From positions 1 through 64,000 of IMG/VR virus record IMGVR_UViG_3300022752_000035: a stretch of 64,000 nt of DNA. One strand, written 5' to 3'. This document shows positions 1 through 8,669 of the stretch, in pieces. The position numbers and the translations under genes are program-made. Below the pieces are notes generated by a model. The model was not told the origin of the DNA. It saw nothing but the letters and a program-made list of their open reading frames with translations, and searched no databases. Every line of letters begins with the position of its first letter. The first letter of the stretch is position 1. The stretch is from a virus.

Positions 1-120
1 GCTAAGAAAAGCAGCAACTTTTGCTGCTGTTGCAGAACGAAAATAGTTATCGCCAAATTTAGCCATAATATAAGTGATGCTATTAGTAGTACCATTATCA
101 ATGTTATCCGTTGAATTAAA
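1..120. repeat. Exact repeat shared with the farthest fibre paralogue (copy 1)
   Basis: 120 nt identical to 3099-3218. The first 63 nt are also identical to 1560-1622. It encodes the AKFGDNYFRSATAAKVAAFL block. Confidence 0.9.
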
Positions 121-792
121 ATAGTTAGTAAAAACATAACCATTTCCATCTCGTAAAACTATGCTGTTAGCTGTACCAGCCGTTGCTGTGGCAGTTGTTG
201 CGCTATTGCTTACTTTACCCGCTGTGGATATTGTAGCTAATTTTGTGTCCGAGATTGAAGCGCTTGAATTAATATCTGCATTTACGATGCTATTGGTTAA
301 ACTAAGCTTACTATAAACTATTCCTGCGCTAGCAGCAATAGCATTGTTGTCTAAAGTAGTCCAAGTAGGCGCTGCTGTGGGCCCTTGACTAACAAGCACT
401 TGGTTGGCATTACCATAATTTGGACTAGACCCTATTCCTAAAGCTCCGTTACTATTTATAGTAAATTTCTTATTATTGAATCCAATATTAAAAGATAAAG
501 ATAAGTTCCTATTTTCTTTAATAAAAATATCATTTGTTTCAGCATGAATATTAAATGCGTCAACACTATCAACTTGCAAATTAAGTTCTGGATATCCAGA
601 AGCATTAATAGGTTTAATATTAAATGTTTTTGTTGAATTTCCTCCAGCCATAGTTGGAGAATCTGTTCCAAAATCAATCTTAGAATTTAATCCAAAATTA
701 TTAATATCAAATAAAAATGAATTAACATTGCCAGCAGATAAAATAAGATCTGAATTACTAAAAATCCCTTGAGCTTGAATAAGTTTACTCAT
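1..792 (-). CDS. Tail fibre protein, paralogue 3 (C-terminus beyond window)
   Basis: The reading frame is open from the ATG at 792-790 to the left edge, giving 264 codons, so the gene continues outside the window. It begins MSKLIQAQG and is homologous to the two genes just upstream on the same strand (792-2339 and 2343-3875). The shared block has the SSASISDTKLATISTAGKV motif and the GDNYFRSATAAKVAAFLSG motif, a repetitive beta-rich style typical of phage tail fibres. Its ATG shares one base with the preceding stop (TAATG), so translation is probably coupled. The DNA is a mosaic: 1-120 is identical to 3099-3218 of one paralogue, while 136-402 is identical to 1686-1952 of the other. The receptor-binding role is inferred from family style, not from a recognised domain. 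Confidence 0.75.
   Translation of the reverse strand, partial: MSKLIQAQGIFSNSDLILSAGNVNSFLFDINNFGLNSKIDFGTDSPTMAGGNSTKTFNIKPINASGYPELNLQVDSVDAFNIHAETNDIFIKENRNLSLSFNIGFNNKKFTINSNGALGIGSSPNYGNANQVLVSQGPTAAPTWTTLDNNAIAASAGIVYSKLSLTNSIVNADINSSASISDTKLATISTAGKVSNSATTATATAGTANSIVLRDGNGYVFTNYFNSTDNIDNGTTNSITYIMAKFGDNYFRSATAAKVAAFLS
136..402. repeat. Long exact direct repeat between tail fibre genes (copy 1)
   Basis: 267 nt identical to 1686-1952, in the same orientation and reading frame. It covers the SIVNADINSSASISDTKLAT region of two paralogous fibre genes. Confidence 0.9.
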
Positions 793-2339
793 TAAAAAAT
801 TCCTATTGATACATTAGCGCTTTGCTGCTCTCCCATCGCACCATGCCAATTTCCGCAAGCTACTGTGGTAAATTGAGCGCTAGTAGAACTTGTACTCATA
901 CAAAGAGCTAATGCATGAGCCCAATAAAATCCACCTGAATTACCTACCCAACAGTAATTACTAGTTCCTAAATTTTCTGCAAAATTCAACGTAAATCTTA
1001 CAGTATTAGTTGGTCCACATGTCACACTACTTATATTAAAACTTGTCGTTAATGTAACATTACCTCCTACAGCGATTCCATATGTTCCTCCAAACATCAC
1101 ATAGGCTTTAAATATTCTTCCTTTCATATTATTATCTAAAGTAGATACTGTGATTGAGCCATTATTTGGAGTACTAGTATCAGAGACATCAGCATATGCT
1201 ACTCTAGTAGATGGAGTAGTATGATTACTAGTTATGTACCAATAACTTCCATCCCAATTATTAGCAAGATAATAATCATCAGGGTGAGATGCTGAATAAA
1301 AATATCTTCGAAGATAAGCTGGATTATAAGTTCTCAAATATAAATCACTACTACTATTACTTCCCCAAACTCTTGATGGTGCGCTAGCATTATTTTCATC
1401 TCCATTGCTACTATTCATAACCCAAGCTTGTATATATCCATTAGCATCTGTTCTGACAATTTTATTTGCTTCATTTCCTCTTCCATTCGCGCCTACATTA
1501 GACCAAATACTTAATCCACTAACTGTTGTAGCATTTCCTGATATATCCATGCTTTGACCGCTAAGAAAAGCAGCAACTTTTGCTGCTGTTGCAGAACGAA
1601 AATAGTTATCGCCAAATTTAGCTATTAGATATGTTATTGTGCCTGAAGATACATCGTCAGCAGAATTAAAATAGTTAGTAGAAATATAACCATTTCCATC
1701 TCGTAAAACTATGCTGTTAGCTGTACCAGCCGTTGCTGTGGCAGTTGTTGCGCTATTGCTTACTTTACCCGCTGTGGATATTGTAGCTAATTTTGTGTCC
1801 GAGATTGAAGCGCTTGAATTAATATCTGCATTTACGATGCTATTGGTTAAACTAAGCTTACTATAAACTATTCCTGCGCTAGCAGCAATAGCATTGTTGT
1901 CTAAAGTAGTCCAAGTAGGCGCTGCTGTGGGCCCTTGACTAACAAGCACTTGATTAGCTGTGCCAAAACTAGCAGATGTAGATCCTGATATATCGGTCCA
2001 TGCTCCACCAATTCCTAATGCTCCTTCTGAATTAATAGAAAATCTTTTTAGAGCATTTGTGCCAAATCTAATATGTCCATTTTCAGTACTTATTATTGAA
2101 CCAGTATTATTTGAAGTAATTCTTGCGTTAGAAGTACTATTATTATATAAAGCAAAAATTGATCCAGTTTTTGATAAAGGTGAATTAATATTCAATATTG
2201 TGCTATTACTTATTAATTTAATACCATTTAATCCTAAATTTCCTGAATTATCTATAGTAGCAAAAATAGAATTATTTGCTCCTAAATATAAATTTTGAGC
2301 ATCTGTTCCTAAGCTTTGTGTTTCTAATAATAATGACAT
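792..2339 (-). CDS. Tail fibre protein, paralogue 2
   Basis: A 515-residue protein, rich in Ser, Asn, Thr and Gly, with no signal peptide or membrane segment. An N-terminal region (GIKLISNSTILNINSPLS) leads to the block shared with both neighbours (SASISDTKLATIS, DGNGYISTNYFNS, AKFGDNYFRSATAAKVAAF). The C-terminal ~250 residues differ between paralogues, as expected for a variable receptor-binding tip. It lies 3 nt after the stop of paralogue 1 (2343-3875) and overlaps the start of paralogue 3 by one base, so the three form one minus-strand operon. Function is inferred from composition and phage context. It could also be a virion-surface or baseplate fibre. Confidence 0.75.
   Translation of the reverse strand: MSLLLETQSLGTDAQNLYLGANNSIFATIDNSGNLGLNGIKLISNSTILNINSPLSKTGSIFALYNNSTSNARITSNNTGSIISTENGHIRFGTNALKRFSINSEGALGIGGAWTDISGSTSASFGTANQVLVSQGPTAAPTWTTLDNNAIAASAGIVYSKLSLTNSIVNADINSSASISDTKLATISTAGKVSNSATTATATAGTANSIVLRDGNGYISTNYFNSADDVSSGTITYLIAKFGDNYFRSATAAKVAAFLSGQSMDISGNATTVSGLSIWSNVGANGRGNEANKIVRTDANGYIQAWVMNSSNGDENNASAPSRVWGSNSSSDLYLRTYNPAYLRRYFYSASHPDDYYLANNWDGSYWYITSNHTTPSTRVAYADVSDTSTPNNGSITVSTLDNNMKGRIFKAYVMFGGTYGIAVGGNVTLTTSFNISSVTCGPTNTVRFTLNFAENLGTSNYCWVGNSGGFYWAHALALCMSTSSTSAQFTTVACGNWHGAMGEQQSANVSIGIF
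1686..1952. repeat. Long exact direct repeat between tail fibre genes (copy 2)
   Basis: Identical to 136-402. A 78-nt part (191-268 in copy 1) is also identical to 3298-3375 in the third paralogue. Confidence 0.9.
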
Positions 2340-2342
2340 ATA

Positions 2343-3875
2343 TTAATATATAATAACTGACATGCCAGGATATGCACTACTTGCAAATCCTGGATTTGTA
2401 GAAGAAGTCGTACCCCATCCGCCACTTGCTAAAGTAGATTTAATTGTAACAGAAGTAGCTGTCATGTTATAGCAACTACAAGCTAACCAATAGCTTGCAT
2501 TTCTAGAATTGCAAGCTGCGACAAAATAACGAGTTGTTCCTCTATTTGGAAAATTAACATTAAATTGAGAGGTCCCGTTATCTGTAACAGAGCTTATATT
2601 ATAAGATGCTCCAATATTCAGAGCATTAGCGGTTGTAGGAGTAATTCTTACCCAAGCATATGCAAATTTATTATTTAATCTTTGAAAATTTCCACTTGAA
2701 CTAAAAGAACCGCTTGAAACAGAACCTGTTCCTATAACTCCTGTAGATCCTGCATTATCAGCTTTAGCAACTCTAACTGAAGTACCATCGCTGCAAGTTA
2801 TACTCCAGTAACTTCCGTCCCAATTATTAACAAGATATGCATTATTACTTGTATAAAATCTACCATTCACATAAGATGTTTTATATGTTCTTAGATAAGA
2901 ATCGCTTCCATTTGTACACCATAAATAGCTTGGGAAAGTTGTTAAATTTTCATTACCATCACTACTATTAATATATCCTAATTGAAGATATCCATTAGCA
3001 TCTGTTCTAACGATTCTATTCGTCTCATTGTTTCTTCCTGCATGAACAGCTAGTCCGCCAGCAGTTGTAGCATTTCCTGATATATCCATGCTTTGACCGC
3101 TAAGAAAAGCAGCAACTTTTGCTGCTGTTGCAGAACGAAAATAGTTATCGCCAAATTTAGCCATAATATAAGTGATGCTATTAGTAGTACCATTATCAAT
3201 GTTATCCGTTGAATTAAAGTATCTATTAAAAATATACCCACCTGAATTTCTTAAAACTATAGTGTTTGGAGAAAGTGTTATTCCATCTGTTACGGTTGCA
3301 GTTGTTGCGCTATTGCTTACTTTACCCGCTGTGGATATTGTAGCTAATTTTGTGTCCGAGATTGAAGCGCTTGAACTGATATCTGAGTCTAATATGCTAT
3401 TGTTTAGACTAAGTTTTGAATATGCTATAGCTGCAGTAGCTGAAATAGCAGAATTATTTAATGTACTCCAAGTAGGTGCCAAAGTTGATCCTTGACTTGT
3501 GAAGGCTTGATTAGTAGTTCCATAATTAGAAGATATTCCAACGCCCAAACTTCCAGCGCTTCCTATACTTAATCTTCTTACATTATTAGTAAAAAAATGT
3601 ATAGAGCTAGATAATGGAGCATAAAAATCAAAAAATGATTGATTTGAACCTACTCTTAAACGAAATGTATTTGTATTATTATATTGTTGAAAATTTAAAA
3701 TATTATTTTTATCTAAGCTGTCAAAACTAAATACTGTATAATTTGAAATGCTAGAAACTCGATTTATACCTATATCACCACCAGTGTTTATCTTGAAAAA
3801 TGAATTATAAGAATTAGAGAAGAGGTCTAAACTAGTTGAGCTTATTATACCATCAGCTTTAACAATATTAGGCAT
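2343..3875 (-). CDS. Tail fibre protein, paralogue 1 (first gene of the minus-strand operon)
   Basis: A 510-residue protein with the same plan as the next two genes: a variable N-terminal ~140 residues, the SASISDTKLATISTAGKVSNSATTAT block, the GDNYFRSATAAKVAAFLSGQSMDISGNATT block and a divergent C-terminal tip ending in SSAYPGMSVIIY. The start MPNIVKADG matches in style the starts of the paralogues (MSKLIQAQG, MSLLLETQS), which supports this choice. A GTGTAAT motif on the minus strand at 3889-3883 ends 7 nt before the ATG and is the likely promoter for all three fibres. Role in host recognition is inferred. Confidence 0.75.
   Translation of the reverse strand: MPNIVKADGIISSTSLDLFSNSYNSFFKINTGGDIGINRVSSISNYTVFSFDSLDKNNILNFQQYNNTNTFRLRVGSNQSFFDFYAPLSSSIHFFTNNVRRLSIGSAGSLGVGISSNYGTTNQAFTSQGSTLAPTWSTLNNSAISATAAIAYSKLSLNNSILDSDISSSASISDTKLATISTAGKVSNSATTATVTDGITLSPNTIVLRNSGGYIFNRYFNSTDNIDNGTTNSITYIMAKFGDNYFRSATAAKVAAFLSGQSMDISGNATTAGGLAVHAGRNNETNRIVRTDANGYLQLGYINSSDGNENLTTFPSYLWCTNGSDSYLRTYKTSYVNGRFYTSNNAYLVNNWDGSYWSITCSDGTSVRVAKADNAGSTGVIGTGSVSSGSFSSSGNFQRLNNKFAYAWVRITPTTANALNIGASYNISSVTDNGTSQFNVNFPNRGTTRYFVAACNSRNASYWLACSCYNMTATSVTIKSTLASGGWGTTSSTNPGFASSAYPGMSVIIY
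3099..3218. repeat. Exact repeat shared with the farthest fibre paralogue (copy 2)
   Basis: Identical to 1-120, in the same orientation and frame, inside the first fibre gene of the operon. Confidence 0.9.
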
Positions 3876-3882
3876 AAATAAT

Positions 3883-3889
3883 ATTACAC
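3883..3889 (-). promoter_or_regulatory. GTGTAA-type promoter motif before tail fibre operon
   Basis: Read on the minus strand the sequence is GTGTAATATTATTT followed by ATG, with TGTAAT 7 nt from the start codon of the fibre gene at 3875. The same motif precedes many other starts in this window. No Shine-Dalgarno sequence is seen. Confidence 0.5.
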
Positions 3890-4010
3890 ATTATTAATTA
3901 AATAAATTAAAATACACTTTAAAACTAGAAATAAAAAAATATTCACAATAAAGAGATTTTTTGCTTTTATAATAATTAAGAATGATGTAATATAAAATTT
4001 AGTCTCAAGC

Positions 4011-6272
4011 ATGAATAAAAATATTTTAATTAAAAAGCGCTGTGGAAATTCTGAAAAATTTGATATAGAAAAAATTCATAAAGTAATAAACTGGGCGATA
4101 AAAGACATCTCTGGCGTAAGCTTAACTGATATAGAAATCAATGCTAAAATTAATTTGCATGAAGGTATATCATCAAAAGAAATACATAAACTACTAATAG
4201 AAAGTGCGGCTAATCTTATATCTATATCTAGTCCAAACTATCAATATGTAGCAAGTAGATTATTAAATTATCAATTAAGAAAAGAAGTATGGAAAGGCAA
4301 ACATGCTCCAAGATTAATAGAATTTATACAAAACTCTATAAAAAATAAAGTTTATGATCCAATTATTTTAGAAAAATATACTGAAGATGAGATTAATAAA
4401 ATTGGAGAATTTATAGATCATGATAGAGATTATAGCTTTACATATGCTGGAATAAAACAATTATGTGATAAATATTTAATTAAAAATAGAACTAATGGTA
4501 ATATATTTGAAACACCACAATTTGCTTATGTATTAATAGCTGCTTATGCATTTATTAACTATCCAGTTGAAACAAGGTTATCATATGTAAGAAAATTCTA
4601 TGATGCTATAAGTAAGCATAAAATTAATTTACCAACACCAGTAATGGCAGGAGTTAGAACTTCTAGCAGAAACTTTGCTAGTTGTTGCCTTATTGGAGTA
4701 GATGATACTCGTGAAAGTATTACTGCTAGTGCTACTGCTGTTAGTATGGCTACTGCTAATAGATGCGGTATTGGAATAGATGTTTCTAAAATTCGTGCAT
4801 TAGGTTCGCCTATTAAAAATGGTGAAGTAGTTCATACAGGGTTAATTCCATTCTTAAAGATTTATGAGAGTAGCGTTAAAGCATGGCAACAAAATGGATT
4901 AAGAGGCGGTAGTGCTACTTGTAATATTCAATGGTGGCACTATGAGATTGAAGATATTGTTGTATTAAAAAATAATGCTGGAACAGATGACAACCGAGTT
5001 CGCAAACTTGATTATACTGTTGGCATGAGTAAACTATTCTATGATAGAGTTTTAAAAGATGAAGATATCACTTTGTTTAATAACGCAGAAGTTCCAGAAT
5101 TATTTGAAGCATGGGGAACAAAAGATTTTGATAAAGTCTACAAAGAATGTGAAACTAAAAAATTAAAAATTAAAAAGAAAATATCTGCTAGGAAACTCTT
5201 TTCTCTTATAATTAAAGAGCGAGTTGAAACTGGTAGAATTTATATTCTTAATGTAGATCATGCTAATAATCATGGCGCATGGCTAGATAAAGTAACAATG
5301 AGTAATCTTTGCACAGAAGTCATTCATCCTACTATTCCATTAAATGATTATCACGATAAAGAAGGCGAAATTGGTATGTGTATTCTTTCGGCAGTAAATA
5401 TGTTAGAAATTAAAAACTGGCAAGATCTTGAAAAGACTTGCGATCTTATCGTAAGATTTCTTGATGAAATCATTGAACTTCAAGATTACTTTAATATTGC
5501 TGCTGAAAATTTTGCTAAAAAGCGCAGAAGTCTTGGAGTTGGAATAACTAACCTTGCTGCATTCTTTGCTAAAAATGAATTAAAATATAATTCAGACAAG
5601 TGCCTTCCAGTATTAGACGAATGGATGGAGCATTTTCAATATTATCTTTTAAAATCAAGTTTAGAATTAGCTAAAGAAAAAGGCAAGTGCGAAAAGTTTG
5701 ACAGAACAAAGTACTCAAAAGGAATTCTTCCTATTGATACCTATAAAGATAAAGTAGATGAGATTTGCAAAAGAAAATTATCACTTGATTGGGAAAAATT
5801 AAGAAAAGATATCAAAGAGCATGGATTAAGACATTCAACGCTGTCTTCTTGCATGCCTTGTGAAAGTAGTTCTGTAATTCAATCTTCTACTAATGGTGTT
5901 GAGCCAATTCGTAGTCTAATTACTTATAAAATGAGTAAAATGGGCAAACTACCAGTATTAGTTCCAGGAGTAGGAAAGTATGAAGGCAATTACGAATTAG
6001 CTTATGATTTTAAAGATAATTCTGGTTTACTAAAAGTTAATGCAGTTATTCAAAAATATATTGACATGGCCATATCAACTAATGTATACTATAACTATTC
6101 TCATTATGAAAATAATATATTACCAGATGCAAAAGTAATGAAAGAAATAATGCTTGCATATTCTTTAGGACTAATCAGTATGTATTATAATAACACAGAT
6201 GACGGAGACAAAGAGCAATTGATGAATCAAAAAGAAGACAAAGACTGCTCTTCTGGTGCGTGTAAATTGTAA
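4011..6272 (+). CDS. nrdA: Ribonucleoside-diphosphate reductase large subunit, class Ia
   Basis: The 753-residue protein reduces ribonucleotides to deoxyribonucleotides for phage DNA synthesis, together with the radical-generating subunit encoded next. The N-terminal ~90 residues form an ATP-cone (allosteric activity site). Catalytic features are complete: Cys225 (in FASCCLIG), Asn-Leu-Cys434-Thr-Glu436 (radical cysteine and acid), Cys457 (MCILSAVNM, partner of Cys225), Tyr693-Tyr694 (radical transfer) and the C-terminal CSSGACKL swinging arm with Cys746 and Cys751. The length is normal for the family and there is no intein. A weak GATGTAATAT motif lies at 3984-3993, 17 nt upstream. No clear Shine-Dalgarno sequence is present. 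It is followed by nrdB after 3 nt, so the two are co-transcribed. Confidence 0.97.
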   Translation: MNKNILIKKRCGNSEKFDIEKIHKVINWAIKDISGVSLTDIEINAKINLHEGISSKEIHKLLIESAANLISISSPNYQYVASRLLNYQLRKEVWKGKHAPRLIEFIQNSIKNKVYDPIILEKYTEDEINKIGEFIDHDRDYSFTYAGIKQLCDKYLIKNRTNGNIFETPQFAYVLIAAYAFINYPVETRLSYVRKFYDAISKHKINLPTPVMAGVRTSSRNFASCCLIGVDDTRESITASATAVSMATANRCGIGIDVSKIRALGSPIKNGEVVHTGLIPFLKIYESSVKAWQQNGLRGGSATCNIQWWHYEIEDIVVLKNNAGTDDNRVRKLDYTVGMSKLFYDRVLKDEDITLFNNAEVPELFEAWGTKDFDKVYKECETKKLKIKKKISARKLFSLIIKERVETGRIYILNVDHANNHGAWLDKVTMSNLCTEVIHPTIPLNDYHDKEGEIGMCILSAVNMLEIKNWQDLEKTCDLIVRFLDEIIELQDYFNIAAENFAKKRRSLGVGITNLAAFFAKNELKYNSDKCLPVLDEWMEHFQYYLLKSSLELAKEKGKCEKFDRTKYSKGILPIDTYKDKVDEICKRKLSLDWEKLRKDIKEHGLRHSTLSSCMPCESSSVIQSSTNGVEPIRSLITYKMSKMGKLPVLVPGVGKYEGNYELAYDFKDNSGLLKVNAVIQKYIDMAISTNVYYNYSHYENNILPDAKVMKEIMLAYSLGLISMYYNNTDDGDKEQLMNQKEDKDCSSGACKL

Positions 6273-6275
6273 TCT

Positions 6276-7340
6276 ATGAAAAGCGTTTTAAATTTAAAAA
6301 ATATAGATTATACTAAACAACCGCTTTTCTTTGGCGAAGATTTAAATCTTCAAAGATATGATAAGTTTAAATATCCTATCTTTTTTGAATTATTTAAAAA
6401 ACAAGAAGAATTTTTCTGGTGGCCACATGAAATAGCTTTAAATAAAGATAGAAGCGATTATAAAGATCTTGCTGGTCAAGAAAGATTTGTATTTGATACT
6501 AATCTTAAATTTCAAACTCTTGGAGATAGTATGCTTTCAAGAAGTATACATTCATTAAAAGATTATGTAAGTAATCCAGAGTTAGAGATATGCATGAATA
6601 CTTGGCAAAGATTTGAAGGTATTCATAGTTATTCTTACTCATATTTATTGAATAATGTTCATCCAGATGCAAGCAAGTTTTTTGATAGTATTATGGAGGA
6701 CAAAGAGATTACCTCAAGAGCAGAATTAATTCGCAATAATTTTGATAAAATTCTTGGAGATGATGATAAAAAAGATCTTAAACAAAAGATTTTTGATTGT
6801 ATCCTATCTGTCAATGTCATGGAAGGTCTTGTATTCTATGTAAGTTTTGCTTGTTCTTTTTATTTTGGATATAGAGGTAAAATGGAAGGTAATGCTAAGA
6901 TTATAAAATTTATTCAAAGAGATGAAGCATTACATTTTGCTACAACTCAAAATTTAATTAAGATATTAAAAGAAGAAGATAAAGAAGGATTTACTTCTAT
7001 CGTAAAAAAAAGTGAAGATAAAATATATGCATTTTATGAACAAGCTGCCAAGAATGAAATAGAGTGGGCAGAGTATATCTTTAAGAATGGATCATTACTT
7101 GGATTAAATGCTGAGGTATTAGGAGGATACTCTAAATGGTTGTGCGATGCAAGATTACGCAGTCTTGGGTATAAAAAAATATTTAATCAAAAAGATAATC
7201 CTATATCTGGCTGGCTTGATAGTTATCTTGATAGTAGTAAAGTACAAGTTGCTCCTCAAGAAACAGAGATTTCTACCTATAAAATAGGAGCAAGAAAAAC
7301 TGATATCTCTGATGATGATTTTGGTGATTTAAAGCTATAA
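6276..7340 (+). CDS. nrdB: Ribonucleoside-diphosphate reductase small subunit, class Ia
   Basis: The 354-residue diiron protein generates the tyrosyl radical passed to NrdA. The first iron-binding cluster is readable in NLKFQTLGDS (Asp) and in Glu114, His117 and Tyr121 of FEGIHSYSYSY. These match E. coli Glu115, His118 and Tyr122 in spacing, so Tyr121 is the expected radical site. A second Glu/His cluster is visible in RDEALHFATT. The acidic C-terminus (DISDDDFGDLKL) is the usual docking tail for the large subunit. It is in an operon with nrdA, 3 nt apart. Together with thyX it shows that the phage supplies its own dNTPs. Confidence 0.96.
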   Translation: MKSVLNLKNIDYTKQPLFFGEDLNLQRYDKFKYPIFFELFKKQEEFFWWPHEIALNKDRSDYKDLAGQERFVFDTNLKFQTLGDSMLSRSIHSLKDYVSNPELEICMNTWQRFEGIHSYSYSYLLNNVHPDASKFFDSIMEDKEITSRAELIRNNFDKILGDDDKKDLKQKIFDCILSVNVMEGLVFYVSFACSFYFGYRGKMEGNAKIIKFIQRDEALHFATTQNLIKILKEEDKEGFTSIVKKSEDKIYAFYEQAAKNEIEWAEYIFKNGSLLGLNAEVLGGYSKWLCDARLRSLGYKKIFNQKDNPISGWLDSYLDSSKVQVAPQETEISTYKIGARKTDISDDDFGDLKL

Positions 7341-7355
7341 TATTTATCTTAAAAA

Positions 7356-7361
7356 GTGTAA
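7356..7361 (+). promoter_or_regulatory. GTGTAA-type promoter motif
   Basis: GTGTAAATATTTAT lies directly before a GTG start, with TGTAAA 7 nt from the start codon at 7370. It has the same form as the motifs before 7722, 18435, 33030 and 36392. Confidence 0.5.
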
Positions 7362-7369
7362 ATATTTAT

Positions 7370-7702
7370 GTGAATTTAGACATAAATATCTTATTTAATA
7401 TAGTTTTGGGAGCCCTCTCTTTTTTGGGAGGATGGCTATTTACTAGAGTATTTTCATTATTCGATAAACAAGAAAAATTAATGAAAGAATTAAATGACAA
7501 AACATTTAGCGATTTTATTACTCTAAGAAAAGAATTAGAAGCAGAGAGCAGAAGAAACGAACAAAATATAGCAGACTTAGCTTTAAAAGTAAGTACAACT
7601 TATGCTACAAAAGACACAGTAGAGAATGCTATGGAAAAGATTGAAAATAAACTTGATAGAAATTTTGATTTGATTCAGCAGTATTTTTTCGATAAAGATT
7701 AA
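7370..7702 (+). CDS. Small membrane-anchored coiled-coil protein
   Basis: A 110-residue protein starting at GTG. Residues ~5-27 (ILFNIVLGALSFLGGWLFTRVF) form one membrane segment. Residues ~32-105 are charged and helical, with heptad-like spacing, probably a coiled coil (KEELEAESRRNEQNIADLALKVS). Similar short membrane plus coiled-coil proteins are common in large phages, but no function is assigned. The GTG start is chosen because the GTGTAA motif lies at the standard distance before it. It sits between the reductase genes and a hypothetical gene and may be co-transcribed with neither. Confidence 0.7.
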   Translation: MNLDINILFNIVLGALSFLGGWLFTRVFSLFDKQEKLMKELNDKTFSDFITLRKELEAESRRNEQNIADLALKVSTTYATKDTVENAMEKIENKLDRNFDLIQQYFFDKD

Positions 7703-7708
7703 TTTAGT

Positions 7709-7714
7709 TGTAAT
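7709..7714 (+). promoter_or_regulatory. TGTAAT promoter motif (GTTGTAATAC variant)
   Basis: TGTAAT ends 7 nt before the GTG start at 7722. The leading G of the usual GTGTAA is replaced by T, so this is a weaker member of the motif set. Confidence 0.35.
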
Positions 7715-7721
7715 ACAATAA

Positions 7722-8243
7722 GTGATAGTAACTGATAAAGATATATCTTATCTTTCTAAAAAACTTAATCTATCTGAAGAGAAGGTCTTTTGTTTAATCG
7801 AAGATCCAGAAGCAGTAGAAAAAATATTAATAAAAGTGGCTCAAGAAGATTTGCATGGAGATAAAGTAGTTGATATTAGTTTTCCGCTATATACATGTTT
7901 ATGTATTTTAAAATATAGCGAAGATTTAAAGTATGATTTTAATGAAAAAGAATACATAAGTGATACTATAAGTAAAAAATATCCTGTTATAAGTAAAGAT
8001 AAGCTTGAAGAAGAATTTGTTTTAAATATAAAAAAGAATGAAGATACTGCTCAATATTTTACTGTATTCTTGGGATTTTTTCATAAAAAATTGGATAGAC
8101 CAAGAAGGTGCTATCCAGATCAAAAGATTTATTATACTATAGCTAAAGAAGGATATCAGAATTCAAATCGAGAGAATATAGCTTATCATTTAAATAATTG
8201 GATTAAAGTCTTAAGAAGAATCAATACTGAAATTTGGTTCTAA
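7722..8243 (+). CDS. Hypothetical phage protein, 173 aa
   Basis: Not recognised. The protein starts at GTG, has no signal peptide or membrane segment and is predicted mixed alpha/beta, with a Lys/Glu-rich middle. The N-terminus TDKDISYLSKKLNLSEEKV looks like a short helix-turn-helix-like segment, but this is not strong enough to name a DNA-binding domain. Near the C-terminus HKKLDRPRRCYPDQK is basic. The start is supported by the TGTAAT motif 7 nt upstream. It is the last plus-strand gene before the RNA locus. Confidence 0.65.
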   Translation: MIVTDKDISYLSKKLNLSEEKVFCLIEDPEAVEKILIKVAQEDLHGDKVVDISFPLYTCLCILKYSEDLKYDFNEKEYISDTISKKYPVISKDKLEEEFVLNIKKNEDTAQYFTVFLGFFHKKLDRPRRCYPDQKIYYTIAKEGYQNSNRENIAYHLNNWIKVLRRINTEIWF

Positions 8244-8279
8244 ATCTTATCTTAATTATTATACTTTTCTTTAATATCC

Positions 8280-8582
8280 CATAGAAGACTTTCCCTCATA
8301 TATTTTTTATTGAGGTTATATCTAGTATATAGTCCCTACTTTTCTTTTAACTCCCATTTTCCTCTTGCGAGGAAACAGACTACGGCATTTATAGAGGCGA
8401 GGTGGCTTACCTCATTTACATTGCCGTCCCTTACAGCCACACATTAATTCCCGAGCCATCTTATGCACAAGGGAAGTTTTCATAGTCGCAAGTCTTCACA
8501 GCGTTGCTATCTCTTGGGACTATATACTAAACAGTTTTCTATAAAACTATCAAAATTGCCTATAATTAGAAGGCTATGTCAA
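8280..8582 (-). ncRNA. Unidentified structured RNA, divergent from the tmRNA
   Basis: About 450 nt (8244-8700) hold no gene, but the minus strand shows strong RNA structure. A perfect 13-bp helix (8528-8516 with 8336-8324) closes a 179-nt domain. Inside are a 7-bp hairpin capped by a GCAA tetraloop on the minus strand (8375-8358), a stem pairing 8427-8422 with 8387-8382 around a 5-bp hairpin (8413-8399), and a TTCCC/GGGAA pairing (8475-8471 with 8452-8448). A further hairpin is at 8315-8294. The GNRA loop exists only on this strand, and a near-consensus promoter (TTGACA, 17 bp, TATTAT) points into it, with a predicted start near 8582. The conserved motifs of RNase P, SRP RNA and group I introns were looked for and not found. 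The 3' end is unknown. Confidence 0.65.
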
Positions 8583-8588
8583 TAGAGT

Positions 8589-8617
8589 ATAATACTATTT
8601 TTTTTGAAATTTGTCAA
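8589..8617 (-). promoter_or_regulatory. Sigma70-type promoter for the structured RNA
   Basis: On the minus strand TTGACA (8617-8612), a 17-bp spacer and TATTAT (8594-8589) give a near-perfect promoter. The predicted start is near 8582, just before the structured region. Confidence 0.7.
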
Positions 8618-8640
8618 ATTTTTATTTAAATAAAAAAATA

Positions 8641-8669
8641 TTGCTATTTTTTTAAAAATGAAATATACT
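8641..8669 (+). promoter_or_regulatory. Sigma70-type promoter for tmRNA
   Basis: TTGCTA (8641-8646), a 17-bp spacer and TATACT (8664-8669). The predicted start near 8676 leaves a leader of about 25 nt before the mature 5' end at 8701, which RNase P would remove. It is back to back with the promoter of the minus-strand RNA. Confidence 0.65.

Noticed and set aside
1960-2298. Plus-strand open frame opposite a tail fibre gene
   Set aside because: Antisense shadow of the repetitive fibre sequence; similar shadows appear opposite the paralogues.
8324-8528. A group I intron on the plus strand (ACAGACTA and ATAGTC look like P7 halves)
   Set aside because: The order and spacing of P3-P8 elements do not fit, the GNRA hairpin lies on the other strand, and there is no interrupted gene.
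8280-8582. RNase P RNA or SRP RNA on the minus strand
   Set aside because: The RNase P conserved regions (GAGGAAAGTCC followed by ACAGAAAC-type sequence at the other end) and the SRP GGAAG/GCAG loop are not found in the right order.
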